Shown: positions 53,457-61,755 of the stretch, one piece after another | How positions within the stretch are numbered: the first letter of the stretch is position 1 | Layout of the letters: every line of letters begins with the position of its first letter | NCBI RefSeq assembly: GCF_042680565.1 | Contig: NZ_JBHUEJ010000015.1 | Span: 1-64,000 of the forward strand | From: Ottowia flava | GTDB taxonomy: Bacteria > Pseudomonadota > Gammaproteobacteria > Burkholderiales > Burkholderiaceae_C | DNA length: 64,000 bases | Direction: 5' to 3' | Notes under the pieces: model-generated | The model's input: only the letters and a program-made list of their open reading frames with translations | Told to the model about the DNA's origin: nothing | Databases searched by the model: none | Translations under genes and position numbers: made by a program

Positions 53457-54506
53457 TCAGGCCACGCGGCGCATTACCGTGCGCAACGCGGCGGGACGGG
53501 TGTAGCGAAACAGGTCTTTGGGATCATCGACCCCAGGTACAAGCTCAACGTTGGTGCCCAGGTTGCGCTTCTCGGCCTGCGCCAGCACGTAGCGCAGCAT
53601 CGAATAGTCTTCCAGCGCGAAGCCGACCGAGTCGAACACCGTGACCTGCTCGGCACTCTGCCGCCCGGCTTCGGTGCCGGCCAGCACGCGCCAAAGGTCT
53701 ACGACGGGGAAGTCGGCGGGCAGCTGCTGGATGTCGCCCTCGACGCGCGTCTGAGGTTCGTACTCGACGAATACGCGGGCCCCGCGCAGCACATCGGCGT
53801 GCAGCTCGGTCTTGCCGGGGCAGTCGCCGCCCACCGCATTGATGTGTATGCCGGGCTCGATCATGTCCGGCGTGAGGATGGTGGCGCAGCCCTTGTCGGC
53901 GGTGATGGTGGTGACGATATCGGCGCCGCGCACGGCTTCGGCGGTCGAAGCGCAGCGGACGATCCTCAGCGAAGGGTAGACCGACAGATTGCAGATCAGC
54001 TTGTCGGTGGCGCGCGGGTCGACGTCGTAGACCGCGATTTCCTCGATGCCCAGATGGCAGTGAAAGGCCAGCGCCTGAAATTCGCTTTGCGCGCCGTTGC
54101 CAATCAGCGCCATGCGGCGCGCGTCGGGGCGGGCCAACGCACGCGCTGCCATCAGCGAGGTCGCGCAGGTTCGCAGCGCCGTTGCCACGGTCAGTTCGGA
54201 CAGCAGCACCGGATAACCCGTGTCCACGTCGGCCAACACGCCAAAGGCCATCACGGTGTACAGGCCGCGCTGGGTGTTGCTCGGGTGGCCATTGACGTAC
54301 TTGAAGGCGTAGCGCTGGGCATTGGAGACAGGCATCAACTCGATCACGCCAATCTCAGAGTGATTGGCGACGCGGGCGCGTTTGTCGAATTCTGGCCAGC
54401 GGACGAAATCGTCACGGATGGCGCTGGCGAGTTCGCCAATGGACTTGGCCACGCCAATGTCGTGCACAAGGCGGGCCATGGTGGGAACGTCGACGAAGCG
54501 GGTCAT
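53457..54506 (-). CDS. Ornithine cyclodeaminase
   Basis: A 349-residue NAD-dependent enzyme of the ornithine cyclodeaminase/mu-crystallin family, converting ornithine to proline plus ammonia. Visible are KYVNGHPSNTQRG (substrate-side Lys), the Rossmann loop LIGNGAQSEFQ, and VYDVDPRATDKL. The last third (AVGGDCPGKTELH, FVEYEPQTRVEGD) is characteristic of true OCD. First gene of a two-gene operon with the ctlX-like gene, divergent from an Lrp regulator. Confidence 0.93.
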   Translation of the reverse strand: MTRFVDVPTMARLVHDIGVAKSIGELASAIRDDFVRWPEFDKRARVANHSEIGVIELMPVSNAQRYAFKYVNGHPSNTQRGLYTVMAFGVLADVDTGYPVLLSELTVATALRTCATSLMAARALARPDARRMALIGNGAQSEFQALAFHCHLGIEEIAVYDVDPRATDKLICNLSVYPSLRIVRCASTAEAVRGADIVTTITADKGCATILTPDMIEPGIHINAVGGDCPGKTELHADVLRGARVFVEYEPQTRVEGDIQQLPADFPVVDLWRVLAGTEAGRQSAEQVTVFDSVGFALEDYSMLRYVLAQAEKRNLGTNVELVPGVDDPKDLFRYTRPAALRTVMRRVA

Positions 54507-54610
54507 GGAGGTCTCCTGAAAGTCTTAGCACGTGCGGCGCCTGCCGCCACCCAAGAGATTGTTCGCCGATTTCACGCCAATTTGAATAGATCAACTTGCC
54601 TTGTTATTCA

Positions 54611-54639
54611 TTTTGATTGACACTTTGTCATTATCAAAA
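54611..54639. promoter_or_regulatory. Nested dyad overlapping the lrp promoter
   Basis: TTTTGAT (54611-54617) and ATCAAAA (54633-54639) flank TGACA-CTT-TGTCA (54618-54630), giving an almost perfect 29-bp palindrome. A TTGACA -35 box (54617-54622) lies within it. It is AT-rich against a GC-rich background, as Lrp/AsnC operators are, and sits between the divergent lrp and ornithine cyclodeaminase genes. Confidence 0.6.
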
Positions 54640-54655
54640 TACACAATGTAAAAAC

Positions 54656-55078
54656 ATGGACGACACCGACCGCGAACTGATCTCGTTGTTGCGTGCCGAT
54701 GCGCGCACATCTGTGGTTGCGCTGGCGAAGAAATTGCGTGTCGCACGTGCCACCGTGCAGAACCGCATCGCCAAGCTGGAAGCGGAAGGGACGATCGTGG
54801 GCTACACGGTGCGGCTCAAGCCGGCGGCCGAGGGTCACCGCATCCGTGCGCTCACCTCAATCGAGGTTGACGGCAACCACGAAGAGGAGGTACGTCGAGA
54901 ACTGCGCGGTCACCCCAACGTGGTGGCCCTGCACTCCACCAACGGTCGCTGGGACCTGATCGCCGAGTTGCGAACCGATACCCTGGAATCGTTTGACCGC
55001 GTGCTCCATGCCATCCGGAAGATCCAGGGCATCGCCAACACCGAAACCAGCATCCTGCTGTCGACCTACAAGCTCTAG
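54656..55078 (+). CDS. Lrp/AsnC-family regulator of the ornithine cyclodeaminase operon
   Basis: A 140-residue Lrp-type protein: N-terminal helix-turn-helix (about 4-50, TSVVALAKKLRVARATVQNRI in parts) and a C-terminal RAM ligand domain (GHPNVVALHSTNGRWDLIAEL in parts). It is divergent from the ornithine cyclodeaminase operon across an AT-rich 149-base region with a palindromic operator. Likely an arginine- or ornithine-responsive activator (inference). Confidence 0.9.
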   Translation: MDDTDRELISLLRADARTSVVALAKKLRVARATVQNRIAKLEAEGTIVGYTVRLKPAAEGHRIRALTSIEVDGNHEEEVRRELRGHPNVVALHSTNGRWDLIAELRTDTLESFDRVLHAIRKIQGIANTETSILLSTYKL

Positions 55079-55305
55079 CCTGGCGTTCGGGCGCAGCGCT
55101 GTGCCACACCGCACCGCTACCGTGGGCACAAGCGCATGGCGACCTCAGCCAATTGAGCACGAGAGGCAGGGCGCATGAGTCCACACGCACAGCATTTTGC
55201 TAATTTCAATCAGTCATAATGCCGAATTGAAGCTCAGAATGTGTGTCTCATCCGTTTGGCGATGCAGGCGAGCGTTCCTGAACCGTGCTTCGGCATTCGT
55301 GACGG

Positions 55306-57213
55306 CTATTCCACCGTCACACTCTTGGCCAGGTTGCGCGGCTTATCGACGTCGGTGCCGCGCGCCACCGCCGTGTGGTAGGCCAGCAGTTGCAGCGGCA
55401 CGACGTGCAGGATGGGCGATAACTGGCCGTAGTGTTCGGGCATGCGGATGACGTGCAGGCCCTCGGCGGCTTCGATGCGGGTGTCGGCATCGGCCAGCAC
55501 GTACAGCACGCCGCCGCGCGCGCGCACTTCCTGCATGTTGCTTTTGAGCTTTTCCAGCAGCGCGTCGTTGGGCGCCACGGTGACCACTGGCATGCTGCTG
55601 GTGACCAGCGCCAGCGGCCCGTGCTTCAGTTCGCCCGCCGCGTACGCCTCGGCGTGGATATAGGTGATTTCCTTGAGCTTGAGCGCACCTTCCTGCGCTA
55701 CCGGGTAGTGCAGCCCGCGGCCGAGGAACAGTGCGTTCTCCTTGCTGGCGAACTGCTCGGCCCAGTCAATGATCTGCGGCTCCAGCGCCAGCACGGCTTG
55801 CAGCGCGGTGGGCAGGTGGCGCATGGCTTTCAGGTGCGCCGCTTCCTGCTCTTCCGTTAGTAGCCCGCGCGATTTGGCCAGCGCCAGCGTCAGCAAAAAC
55901 AGGCCCGCCAGCTGGGTGGTGAAGGCCTTGGTGCTGGCCACGCCGATCTCGACGCCGGCGCGCGTGATGTAGGCCAGCTTGCATTCGCGCACCATGGCGC
56001 TGGTGGCAACGTTGCACACCGTCAGCGTGTGCTGCATGCCCAGCGACTGTGCGTGGCGCAGCGCGGACAGCGTATCGGCCGTCTCGCCCGACTGCGTGAT
56101 GGTGACGACCAGCGTGGCCGGGTCGGGCACGGATTCGCGGTAGCGGTATTCGCTGGCAATCTCCACCTGGCAGGGCAGCTTGGCGATGCTCTCGATCCAG
56201 TACTTGGCCACGCAGCCCGCGTAGTAGCTGGTGCCGCAAGCCAGGATCAGCACCTGGCGGATCTTCTGGAATGTGGGGTAAGCGCCATCGCCCGGCGCGT
56301 GGTTGTTGGCCGCCTCGAACAGCTCCGGCACCACGGCTTCCACGCCTTCCAGCGTGTCGGCAATGGCGCGCGGCTGCTCGAAGATCTCCTTTTGCATGTA
56401 GTGGCGGTAGGGGCCGAGTTCAGCCGCGCCACTCATGGCCTGCACGGTGCGCGCCGGGCGCTGCACGCGCTGGCCGGCGCGGTCGTTCACCCAGTGCTTG
56501 CCCAGTTGCAGGTCGACCACGTCGCCCTCTTCCAGGTAGACGATCTGGTCGGTCACGCCGGCCAGCGCCATGGCGTCGCTGGCCAGGAAGTTCTCCTTGC
56601 CGTCGGCGCCCAGGCCGACCACCAGCGGCGAGCCCTGGCGCGCGCCGACCAGGCGGTGGGGCTCGTCGCGGTGCAGCACGGCGATCGAATAGCTGCCGCG
56701 CAGACGCTTGGTGGCCGCTTGCACGGCCGCCAGCAGGTCACCGTCGTACAGGCTGTCGATCAGGTGGACGATGACCTCGGTGTCGGTCTGGCTGACGAAG
56801 CGGTAGCCGCGCTGCTGCAGTTCCGCCCGCAGTTCGTCGTGGTTTTCAACGATACCGTTGTGCACCAGGGTAACCCGGCCGGCGCGCTCGTCGTCGGCCG
56901 CATCCGCTCCGCGCGGGCCGGTGCTGAAGTGCGGGTGCGCGTTGCCGACCGCGGGCGCGCCATGCGTAGCCCAGCGCGTGTGGGCAATGCCAGTGTGGCC
57001 CTGCAGGTGCTCCTGCTCGCACTGCTGCGCCAGGTCGGCCACCCGGGCGATGCCGCGCACGCGCCGCAGTTCGCCCGACGGTTGCCCCGCCTGGCCGGCC
57101 GTGTGCACGGCCACGCCGCAGGAGTCGTAACCGCGGTATTCCAGCCGCTGCAGGCCTTGCAGCAGGATGGGCACGATGTTGCGCGTGGACACGGCGCCGA
57201 CGATGCCGCACAT
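55306..57213 (-). CDS. glmS: Glutamine-fructose-6-phosphate aminotransferase (isomerizing)
   Basis: A 635-residue enzyme making glucosamine-6-phosphate from fructose-6-P and glutamine, the first step towards UDP-GlcNAc. The N-terminal glutaminase domain starts with the catalytic Cys2 (MCGIVGAVS) and RGYDSCG. Two SIS sugar-isomerase domains follow (ACGTSYYAG, TQSGETADTLSAL), then the C-terminal KSVTVE tail. AAGGAG six bases upstream fixes the start at 57213. It is slightly longer than E. coli GlmS (609). Divergent from an Lrp-type gene. No glmS ribozyme was seen. Confidence 0.97.
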   Translation of the reverse strand: MCGIVGAVSTRNIVPILLQGLQRLEYRGYDSCGVAVHTAGQAGQPSGELRRVRGIARVADLAQQCEQEHLQGHTGIAHTRWATHGAPAVGNAHPHFSTGPRGADAADDERAGRVTLVHNGIVENHDELRAELQQRGYRFVSQTDTEVIVHLIDSLYDGDLLAAVQAATKRLRGSYSIAVLHRDEPHRLVGARQGSPLVVGLGADGKENFLASDAMALAGVTDQIVYLEEGDVVDLQLGKHWVNDRAGQRVQRPARTVQAMSGAAELGPYRHYMQKEIFEQPRAIADTLEGVEAVVPELFEAANNHAPGDGAYPTFQKIRQVLILACGTSYYAGCVAKYWIESIAKLPCQVEIASEYRYRESVPDPATLVVTITQSGETADTLSALRHAQSLGMQHTLTVCNVATSAMVRECKLAYITRAGVEIGVASTKAFTTQLAGLFLLTLALAKSRGLLTEEQEAAHLKAMRHLPTALQAVLALEPQIIDWAEQFASKENALFLGRGLHYPVAQEGALKLKEITYIHAEAYAAGELKHGPLALVTSSMPVVTVAPNDALLEKLKSNMQEVRARGGVLYVLADADTRIEAAEGLHVIRMPEHYGQLSPILHVVPLQLLAYHTAVARGTDVDKPRNLAKSVTVE

Positions 57214-57314
57214 GAGGCACTCCTTGGTGTGAAAAGGGACAGAGACAACGCGCGGCGGGGTTGCCAAACGCTTGCAGGCATCGTAAGGAAGGCGGTGTGA
57301 AATCTCATCAACCC

Positions 57315-57348
57315 TGAATTGAAGATATTGAAATTTGATTCCAATTCA
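57315..57348. promoter_or_regulatory. Candidate Lrp operator between glmS and its divergent regulator
   Basis: TGAATTG (57315-57321) and CAATTCA (57342-57348) are perfect 7-bp inverted arms with a 20-base AT-rich spacer, between the two divergent start codons. The local AT-richness contrasts with the rest of the window. Confidence 0.5.
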
Positions 57349-57374
57349 AGACGTGAAAGCAATTTTTAGCCACA

Positions 57375-57866
57375 ATGGCATCCGTTATGGAATTGGATTC
57401 CACAGATTGGGCCCTGTTGGCCACCCTTCAAGCCGACGCGAGCGCCAGCAACCAGGCCCTGGCCGAGCGCGTGGGCGTGTCGCCCCCCACCGCGCTGCGG
57501 CGCGTGCGGCGGCTGCGCGAAGCCGGGCTGATCGCGGGACAACTGGCGGTGCTCGACGAAGACCGCATTGCCGCGCTGCAAGGCCACGGGCTGACGGTGC
57601 TGGCGGAAGTGTCGCTGGACCAGCAAGGGGCCGCGCACCTGGCGGCGTTCGAGCGCCGCGCGGTGCGGGACGACGCCGTGCAGCAGTGCTACCGCGTGTC
57701 GCCGGGGCCGGACTTCGTGCTGGTGGCGCGGGTACGCGACATGCCGGGCTACCAGGCGCTGGCCGAACGGCTGTTCACGCAAGACGCCAATGTGCGCAAC
57801 GTGCGCGCGTTCTTTTCGGTCAAGCGCGCCAAGTTCGCGCCGCAGGTGCCGTTGTCGGGGGTGTGA
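57375..57866 (+). CDS. Lrp/AsnC-family regulator divergent from glmS
   Basis: A 163-residue Lrp-type regulator: helix-turn-helix (about 10-55, NQALAERVGVSPPTALRRV) and RAM domain (VSPGPDFVLVARVRDMPGYQ). ATG 57375 and ATG 57387 (MELDSTDW) are both possible starts. The divergent placement with an inverted repeat in between suggests autoregulation and control of glmS (inference). Effectors of this branch are unknown. Confidence 0.88.
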   Translation: MASVMELDSTDWALLATLQADASASNQALAERVGVSPPTALRRVRRLREAGLIAGQLAVLDEDRIAALQGHGLTVLAEVSLDQQGAAHLAAFERRAVRDDAVQQCYRVSPGPDFVLVARVRDMPGYQALAERLFTQDANVRNVRAFFSVKRAKFAPQVPLSGV

Positions 57867-57934
57867 GCGGCGGCGTGCGCGAGCCGCGGCGTGTCTCGCC
57901 ACGGCGAGCATGGTCAATGACCTGTCACAGAGTT

Positions 57935-57992
57935 TTGAATGAAATTGGCCTGCAGCCCTACAACCATCTGCGCAAGCAGCTACTGAATCAAT
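57935..57992 (-). repeat. Dispersed repeat copy (after the Lrp gene)
   Basis: Minus strand: CAGTAGCTGCTTGCGCAGAT, then GGTTGTAGGGCTGCAGGCCA, then ATTTCATTC. Intergenic, close to consensus. Confidence 0.92.
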
Positions 57993-58058
57993 AGCTCACT
58001 TGCCATCGCAAGGAGCAGGCGACGCACGCGGATCCCGCGCCTGCAGCGCCCAACGGTT

Positions 58059-59240
58059 TCACCACACGCCGCGCGCCATCACCGGCACCACGCTTTCCAC
58101 GCGGCCGCCGGCCAGGCCGTCGCGCACCACCACCAGGTGGCTGTGCAGGTTGACCGTGGGGTCGCAGTGGCCGGGGATCAGCCACACGGTGTCGCCCAAG
58201 GCGGGCAGGTTGGACAGCGGGCCGCTCTCGTCCAGCGGGTGCAGCACGCCGTGCTCGTCGCCGCCATTGGCAAAGCGCAGCGGGGGCTGGCCGGGCAGCG
58301 CGTGCACTTCGGGCACGCCGCTGTCGATGGCGTGGGCTTTCAGGCCGGCGTCACACACGGCGTGCCCCGCCGACACGCTGATGACCTGGGCCTTGACGAA
58401 GAGCGCCGGCTCGAACTGCGGCTGCGCCGGGTCGCGGTCGTTGCGCAGGTAGTCGGCGTCCATGAACAAAAAGCTGCCGGGCTGCACTTCGTTCCAGACG
58501 CCGCTGGCCGCTTCGTGTGCGAAGGTGCCGGTGCCCGCACCGGTGACCAGGGGCACGGGCATGTCGGCCGCTTCCAGCAGGCGGCGCACGTCTTCCACCT
58601 TGGCGGCGGCCGCGACGATGGCCGCGTGCCGCTCGCCCACGGTCCGCAGGTGCTGCGCACCGCCGTGGTAGGCGTGCAGGCCGGCAAAACGCAGGCTGCT
58701 GCGCGCGACGACCGCCCGCGCCAGCGTGACGACCTTTTCGTCCGGCGACACGCCGCAGCGGCCCTGGCCGACGTCAATCTCGATGTACACATCGACCACC
58801 GCCTTGGTCAGCTGCATGGCCTGGGCGAGGCGCTCCACGCCTTCGGCGCTGTCGACGACGATGCCGAGCTGGCCGCCGCGCACACTGAGTTGGTGCGCCA
58901 GCGCGGCCACGCGGCGCAGCTTGTTCACCGCCAGGATTTCGTTGGTGATCAGGATGTCGTTGATGCCGCCGGCGCCCATGGCCTCGGCCTCGGCCACGGT
59001 CTGCACGCACACGCCAACAGCACCGGCTTGCAATTCGAGCCGAGCCACGGCCGGGCTCTTGTGCATCTTGGCGTGCGGGCGCAAGCGCAGCCGGTGCTTG
59101 GTGGCGAATTCGACCGCCCGCTGCAGGTTGCGGTTGGCGGCGTCCAGATCGACCACCAGCGCGGGCGTGTCGATGGCGTCGACGCCCTGACCTACCAGCG
59201 CACGCAGGTGGTCGGGCAGAGGTTCAGGTTGTGCTTTCAT
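58059..59240 (-). CDS. PLP-dependent D-threonine aldolase-like (DSD1 family) enzyme
   Basis: A 393-residue alanine-racemase-fold enzyme. The PLP lysine is likely K58 in RPHAKMHK. The metal site near the C-terminus reads GHCDPTVN with H358 and D360. In this family His and Asp at i and i+2 occur in D-threonine aldolases (AxDTA H347/D349), while D-serine dehydratases have His and Cys. This argues for a D-threonine or 3-hydroxyaspartate aldolase. ATG 59240 was chosen; it overlaps the upstream phosphatase gene by 17 bases. Confidence 0.88.
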   Translation of the reverse strand: MKAQPEPLPDHLRALVGQGVDAIDTPALVVDLDAANRNLQRAVEFATKHRLRLRPHAKMHKSPAVARLELQAGAVGVCVQTVAEAEAMGAGGINDILITNEILAVNKLRRVAALAHQLSVRGGQLGIVVDSAEGVERLAQAMQLTKAVVDVYIEIDVGQGRCGVSPDEKVVTLARAVVARSSLRFAGLHAYHGGAQHLRTVGERHAAIVAAAAKVEDVRRLLEAADMPVPLVTGAGTGTFAHEAASGVWNEVQPGSFLFMDADYLRNDRDPAQPQFEPALFVKAQVISVSAGHAVCDAGLKAHAIDSGVPEVHALPGQPPLRFANGGDEHGVLHPLDESGPLSNLPALGDTVWLIPGHCDPTVNLHSHLVVVRDGLAGGRVESVVPVMARGVW

Positions 59241-59874
59241 CGAGCGACGCATCCTCCAGGTGACTGACGTCGGCCCAGCCGACGAGACTGAGGCCCCCCT
59301 CGGGGCTCCACAACAAACGGTTGACGGCGGTGTTGGTCAGCTGCCAGGTGCGCGCGTCCTGCAGCCCCAGGCGCGCCGCAGCGCGGTACAGCACGTCCAG
59401 GACGCCACCGTGCGTGACGATGGCGATCAATTTTTCAGTGTTTTCGGCCACCAGCGCTTGAACAGTCTGCGCAACGCGCTCCTGAAATACGAGCAACGAT
59501 TCACCTCCCCTGCCCGGCGGCGCCCAGTCGGGCACGCGCCGGCGCCATTGCTCGGCGGCCTCGGGCGCAGCTTGGGTGACCTGCTCGAAGGTCTGGCCTT
59601 GAAAGTCGCCAAAGCAGCGTTCGCGCAGACCGGTGTGCAGCCGCAGCGGCGCGCCGGTAGCGTCGGCCAGCGCCTGGGCCGTGTCGCGCGCGCGGCTCAG
59701 GTCGCTGCTGTAGATCGCGTCCAGCGACTCGCGCCCGGCCAGCGCATGGGCCAGCCGACCGGCCTGCAGGCGGCCAGTCTCGTTCAGCGGGATATCCAGA
59801 TGGCCTTGCAGCCGGCCGCCCACGTTCCAGGCGGTTTCGCCGTGGCGGATGGCCAGAATGCGGGTGAGCTGCAT
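59224..59874 (-). CDS. Histidine phosphatase family protein (GpmB/CobC-like)
   Basis: A 216-residue phosphatase. The catalytic signature RHGETAWN places the phosphorylated histidine at 11; further elements are SSDLSRARDTAQ and THGGVLDVLY (second His). Members act on phosphosugars, cobalamin-pathway phosphates or other small phosphoesters; the substrate is unknown. It is translationally overlapped with the D-threonine aldolase-like gene downstream. Confidence 0.9.
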   Translation of the reverse strand: MQLTRILAIRHGETAWNVGGRLQGHLDIPLNETGRLQAGRLAHALAGRESLDAIYSSDLSRARDTAQALADATGAPLRLHTGLRERCFGDFQGQTFEQVTQAAPEAAEQWRRRVPDWAPPGRGGESLLVFQERVAQTVQALVAENTEKLIAIVTHGGVLDVLYRAAARLGLQDARTWQLTNTAVNRLLWSPEGGLSLVGWADVSHLEDASLDESTT

Positions 59875-59981
59875 GGCGTCATCATGCCATGCGCCCTACC
59901 GTATGAGGCTCCGGTGAGCCCTTCGGGACGACCGCTGGTCGGCCGACGCGGCACCCCAGCGAACCGATCCTGACAGGGGCT

Positions 59982-60716
59982 TCAGTGGCGGGGCGTCACC
60001 ATGACCGGCGCGCCTGGCGCAGGCGCTGGCACCGCCTGCGGAACGGCACCGCTCGTTGGCACCGGCGGCGCGCTGCCGCCTGTGGCGTTGGCCACCGGCA
60101 CCAGCGGTACACCCACGCGACGCACGGTCTGCGCCGGGTTGGGGTAGCCCTCCAACGCGGCGACGAACAGCGCGGCCAGCACGTTGTCGGTGTCGTGCCA
60201 GGGGCCGTCGTGGCGGGCGCGGGTGTCGTACACGATCTGGCCGGTGCGCAGGTCGCGCATCAGCAGGTTGACCTCGCTCACGTAGGCCGGAATGGACGGG
60301 TCGTCCAGCGGCCAGCCCATGCCCAGCCCGATGCCACCGCCGCGCCAGCCGCCGCCAAAACCGAGCCCAAGCGACAGGCGCGGGCCGTAGCCCATCGGGC
60401 GGCCCCATTCGTCGCGCCAGTAGGCGCTGACGTAGCCGCCAACCTGCACGCTCAGTTGCGCGTTGGCGTCGTCGCGCAGCGCACCCACGCGCGCCAGGGC
60501 GGCCTGCGCCATGGCCTCCAGCTTGTCAGGCGCCGGCTGGCCGGCGACGAGGGGACCGCGCTCAAAGCGGTAGCGGGCGTTCAGCAGCACCGCCGCACCC
60601 GGCGCCTGCGCGGCCACGGTGCGCACATCGGCGTCCACCGTGCGCGGCCCGGTGGCACAGGCCGTGAGGCCCGCCAGCACGGCCGCCACCGCGATCCATT
60701 TCAACCAGAACTGCAT
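59982..60716 (-). CDS. DUF4136 lipoprotein
   Basis: A 244-residue predicted lipoprotein (lipobox LTAC, Cys20). The domain about 40-195 has the DUF4136 pattern, with a Gly-rich central hairpin (GLGFGGGWRGGGIGLGMG) and VNLLMRDLRTGQIVYDTRA. The C-terminal tail is Pro/Ala-rich and disordered-looking. Function unknown, probably outer-membrane or periplasmic. AGGAGG seven bases upstream fixes the start at 60716. Confidence 0.85.
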   Translation of the reverse strand: MQFWLKWIAVAAVLAGLTACATGPRTVDADVRTVAAQAPGAAVLLNARYRFERGPLVAGQPAPDKLEAMAQAALARVGALRDDANAQLSVQVGGYVSAYWRDEWGRPMGYGPRLSLGLGFGGGWRGGGIGLGMGWPLDDPSIPAYVSEVNLLMRDLRTGQIVYDTRARHDGPWHDTDNVLAALFVAALEGYPNPAQTVRRVGVPLVPVANATGGSAPPVPTSGAVPQAVPAPAPGAPVMVTPRH

Positions 60717-60765
60717 GTCGAAACCTCCTGCACCGATGACGAAGCCGCTGCCTCGGGCCGCGGCG

Positions 60766-61704
60766 TCAGGCGCTGACCAGCCGCACGCCGCCAAAAGGCG
60801 TGCCCACCGATTCGGCAAAGCGCTCTTCGTCAAACGCCTTGTCGCCGTTTTCGTCCGGCGTGCCCGTCGCCTTCAGATGGCGGAAGTCGTGCAAGGTTCC
60901 GTCCATCAGGTGCGAGGGCACCACGTTCTGCAGCGCAGTGAACATGTTTTCAATGCGCCCCGGGTGCTTCTTCTGCCAGTCGCGCAGCATCTCGCCGATC
61001 ACCTGCCGCTGCAGGTTGTCCTGACTGCCGCACAGGTTGCACGGGATGATCGGGAATTCGCAGTGCTCGGCCCAGCGGATCAGGTCCGATTCGGCCACGT
61101 TGGCCAGTGGCCGGATCACGATGAATTCGCCGTTGTCGCTGGTCAGCTTGGGCGGCATGCCCTTGAGCTTGCCGCCGAAGAACATGTTCAAAAAGAAGGT
61201 CTGGAGCATGTCGTCGCGGTGGTGGCCCAGCGCGATCTTGTTGCACTTCAGCCTTCGCGCCACGCTGTACAGAATGCCCCGGCGCAGGCGCGAACACAGG
61301 CTGCACGTGGTTTTGCCTTCGGGGATCTTGGCCTTGACGATGCTGTAGGTGTCCTGCGTCTCGATGTGGTGCTCGATGCCCAGGTTCTGCAGGTAGGCCG
61401 GCAGGATTTCGGCGGGAAAGCCGGGCTGCTTCTGGTCCAGGTTGACGGCCACCAGCTCAAACGGCACCGGCGCGCGCGCCTGCAGCTTCATCAGGATGTC
61501 CAGCAGGCCGTAGCTGTCCTTGCCGCCCGACAGGCAGACCATTACGCGGTCACCGGCCTCGATCATGTTGAAGTCGGCAATCGCCTGGCCGACCTGGCGG
61601 CACAGGCGCTTTTCCAGCTTGAGCGCCTCGCGCTCGGCCTTGGAACGGGCGGAGGGGCCAGCGGCAACGTCAACGTCGTCCAGAACAGAAGGGTTCGCGG
61701 TCAT
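60766..61704 (-). CDS. ttcA: tRNA 2-thiocytidine(32) synthetase TtcA
   Basis: A 312-residue enzyme that thiolates C32 of certain tRNAs using ATP and a 4Fe-4S cluster. The PP-loop SGGKDS is at 59-64. Cluster cysteines C134 and C137 (CSLC) plus C222/C225 (PCNLC) match E. coli TtcA C122, C125 and C222. LGHHRDDMLQTFF is the other diagnostic segment. The C-terminal ~35 residues are variable. Confidence 0.95.
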   Translation of the reverse strand: MTANPSVLDDVDVAAGPSARSKAEREALKLEKRLCRQVGQAIADFNMIEAGDRVMVCLSGGKDSYGLLDILMKLQARAPVPFELVAVNLDQKQPGFPAEILPAYLQNLGIEHHIETQDTYSIVKAKIPEGKTTCSLCSRLRRGILYSVARRLKCNKIALGHHRDDMLQTFFLNMFFGGKLKGMPPKLTSDNGEFIVIRPLANVAESDLIRWAEHCEFPIIPCNLCGSQDNLQRQVIGEMLRDWQKKHPGRIENMFTALQNVVPSHLMDGTLHDFRHLKATGTPDENGDKAFDEERFAESVGTPFGGVRLVSA

Positions 61705-61755
61705 GCCCCGATTGTCCCAGATGGCCCTGCGCGGCGCTGGCCGCGCGCCCAGCGC

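Noticed and set aside
55214..57374. Possible glmS ribozyme or riboswitch near glmS
   Set aside because: The leader is only about 160 bases, holds the divergent regulator's promoter, and shows none of the conserved ribozyme core that I could recognise.
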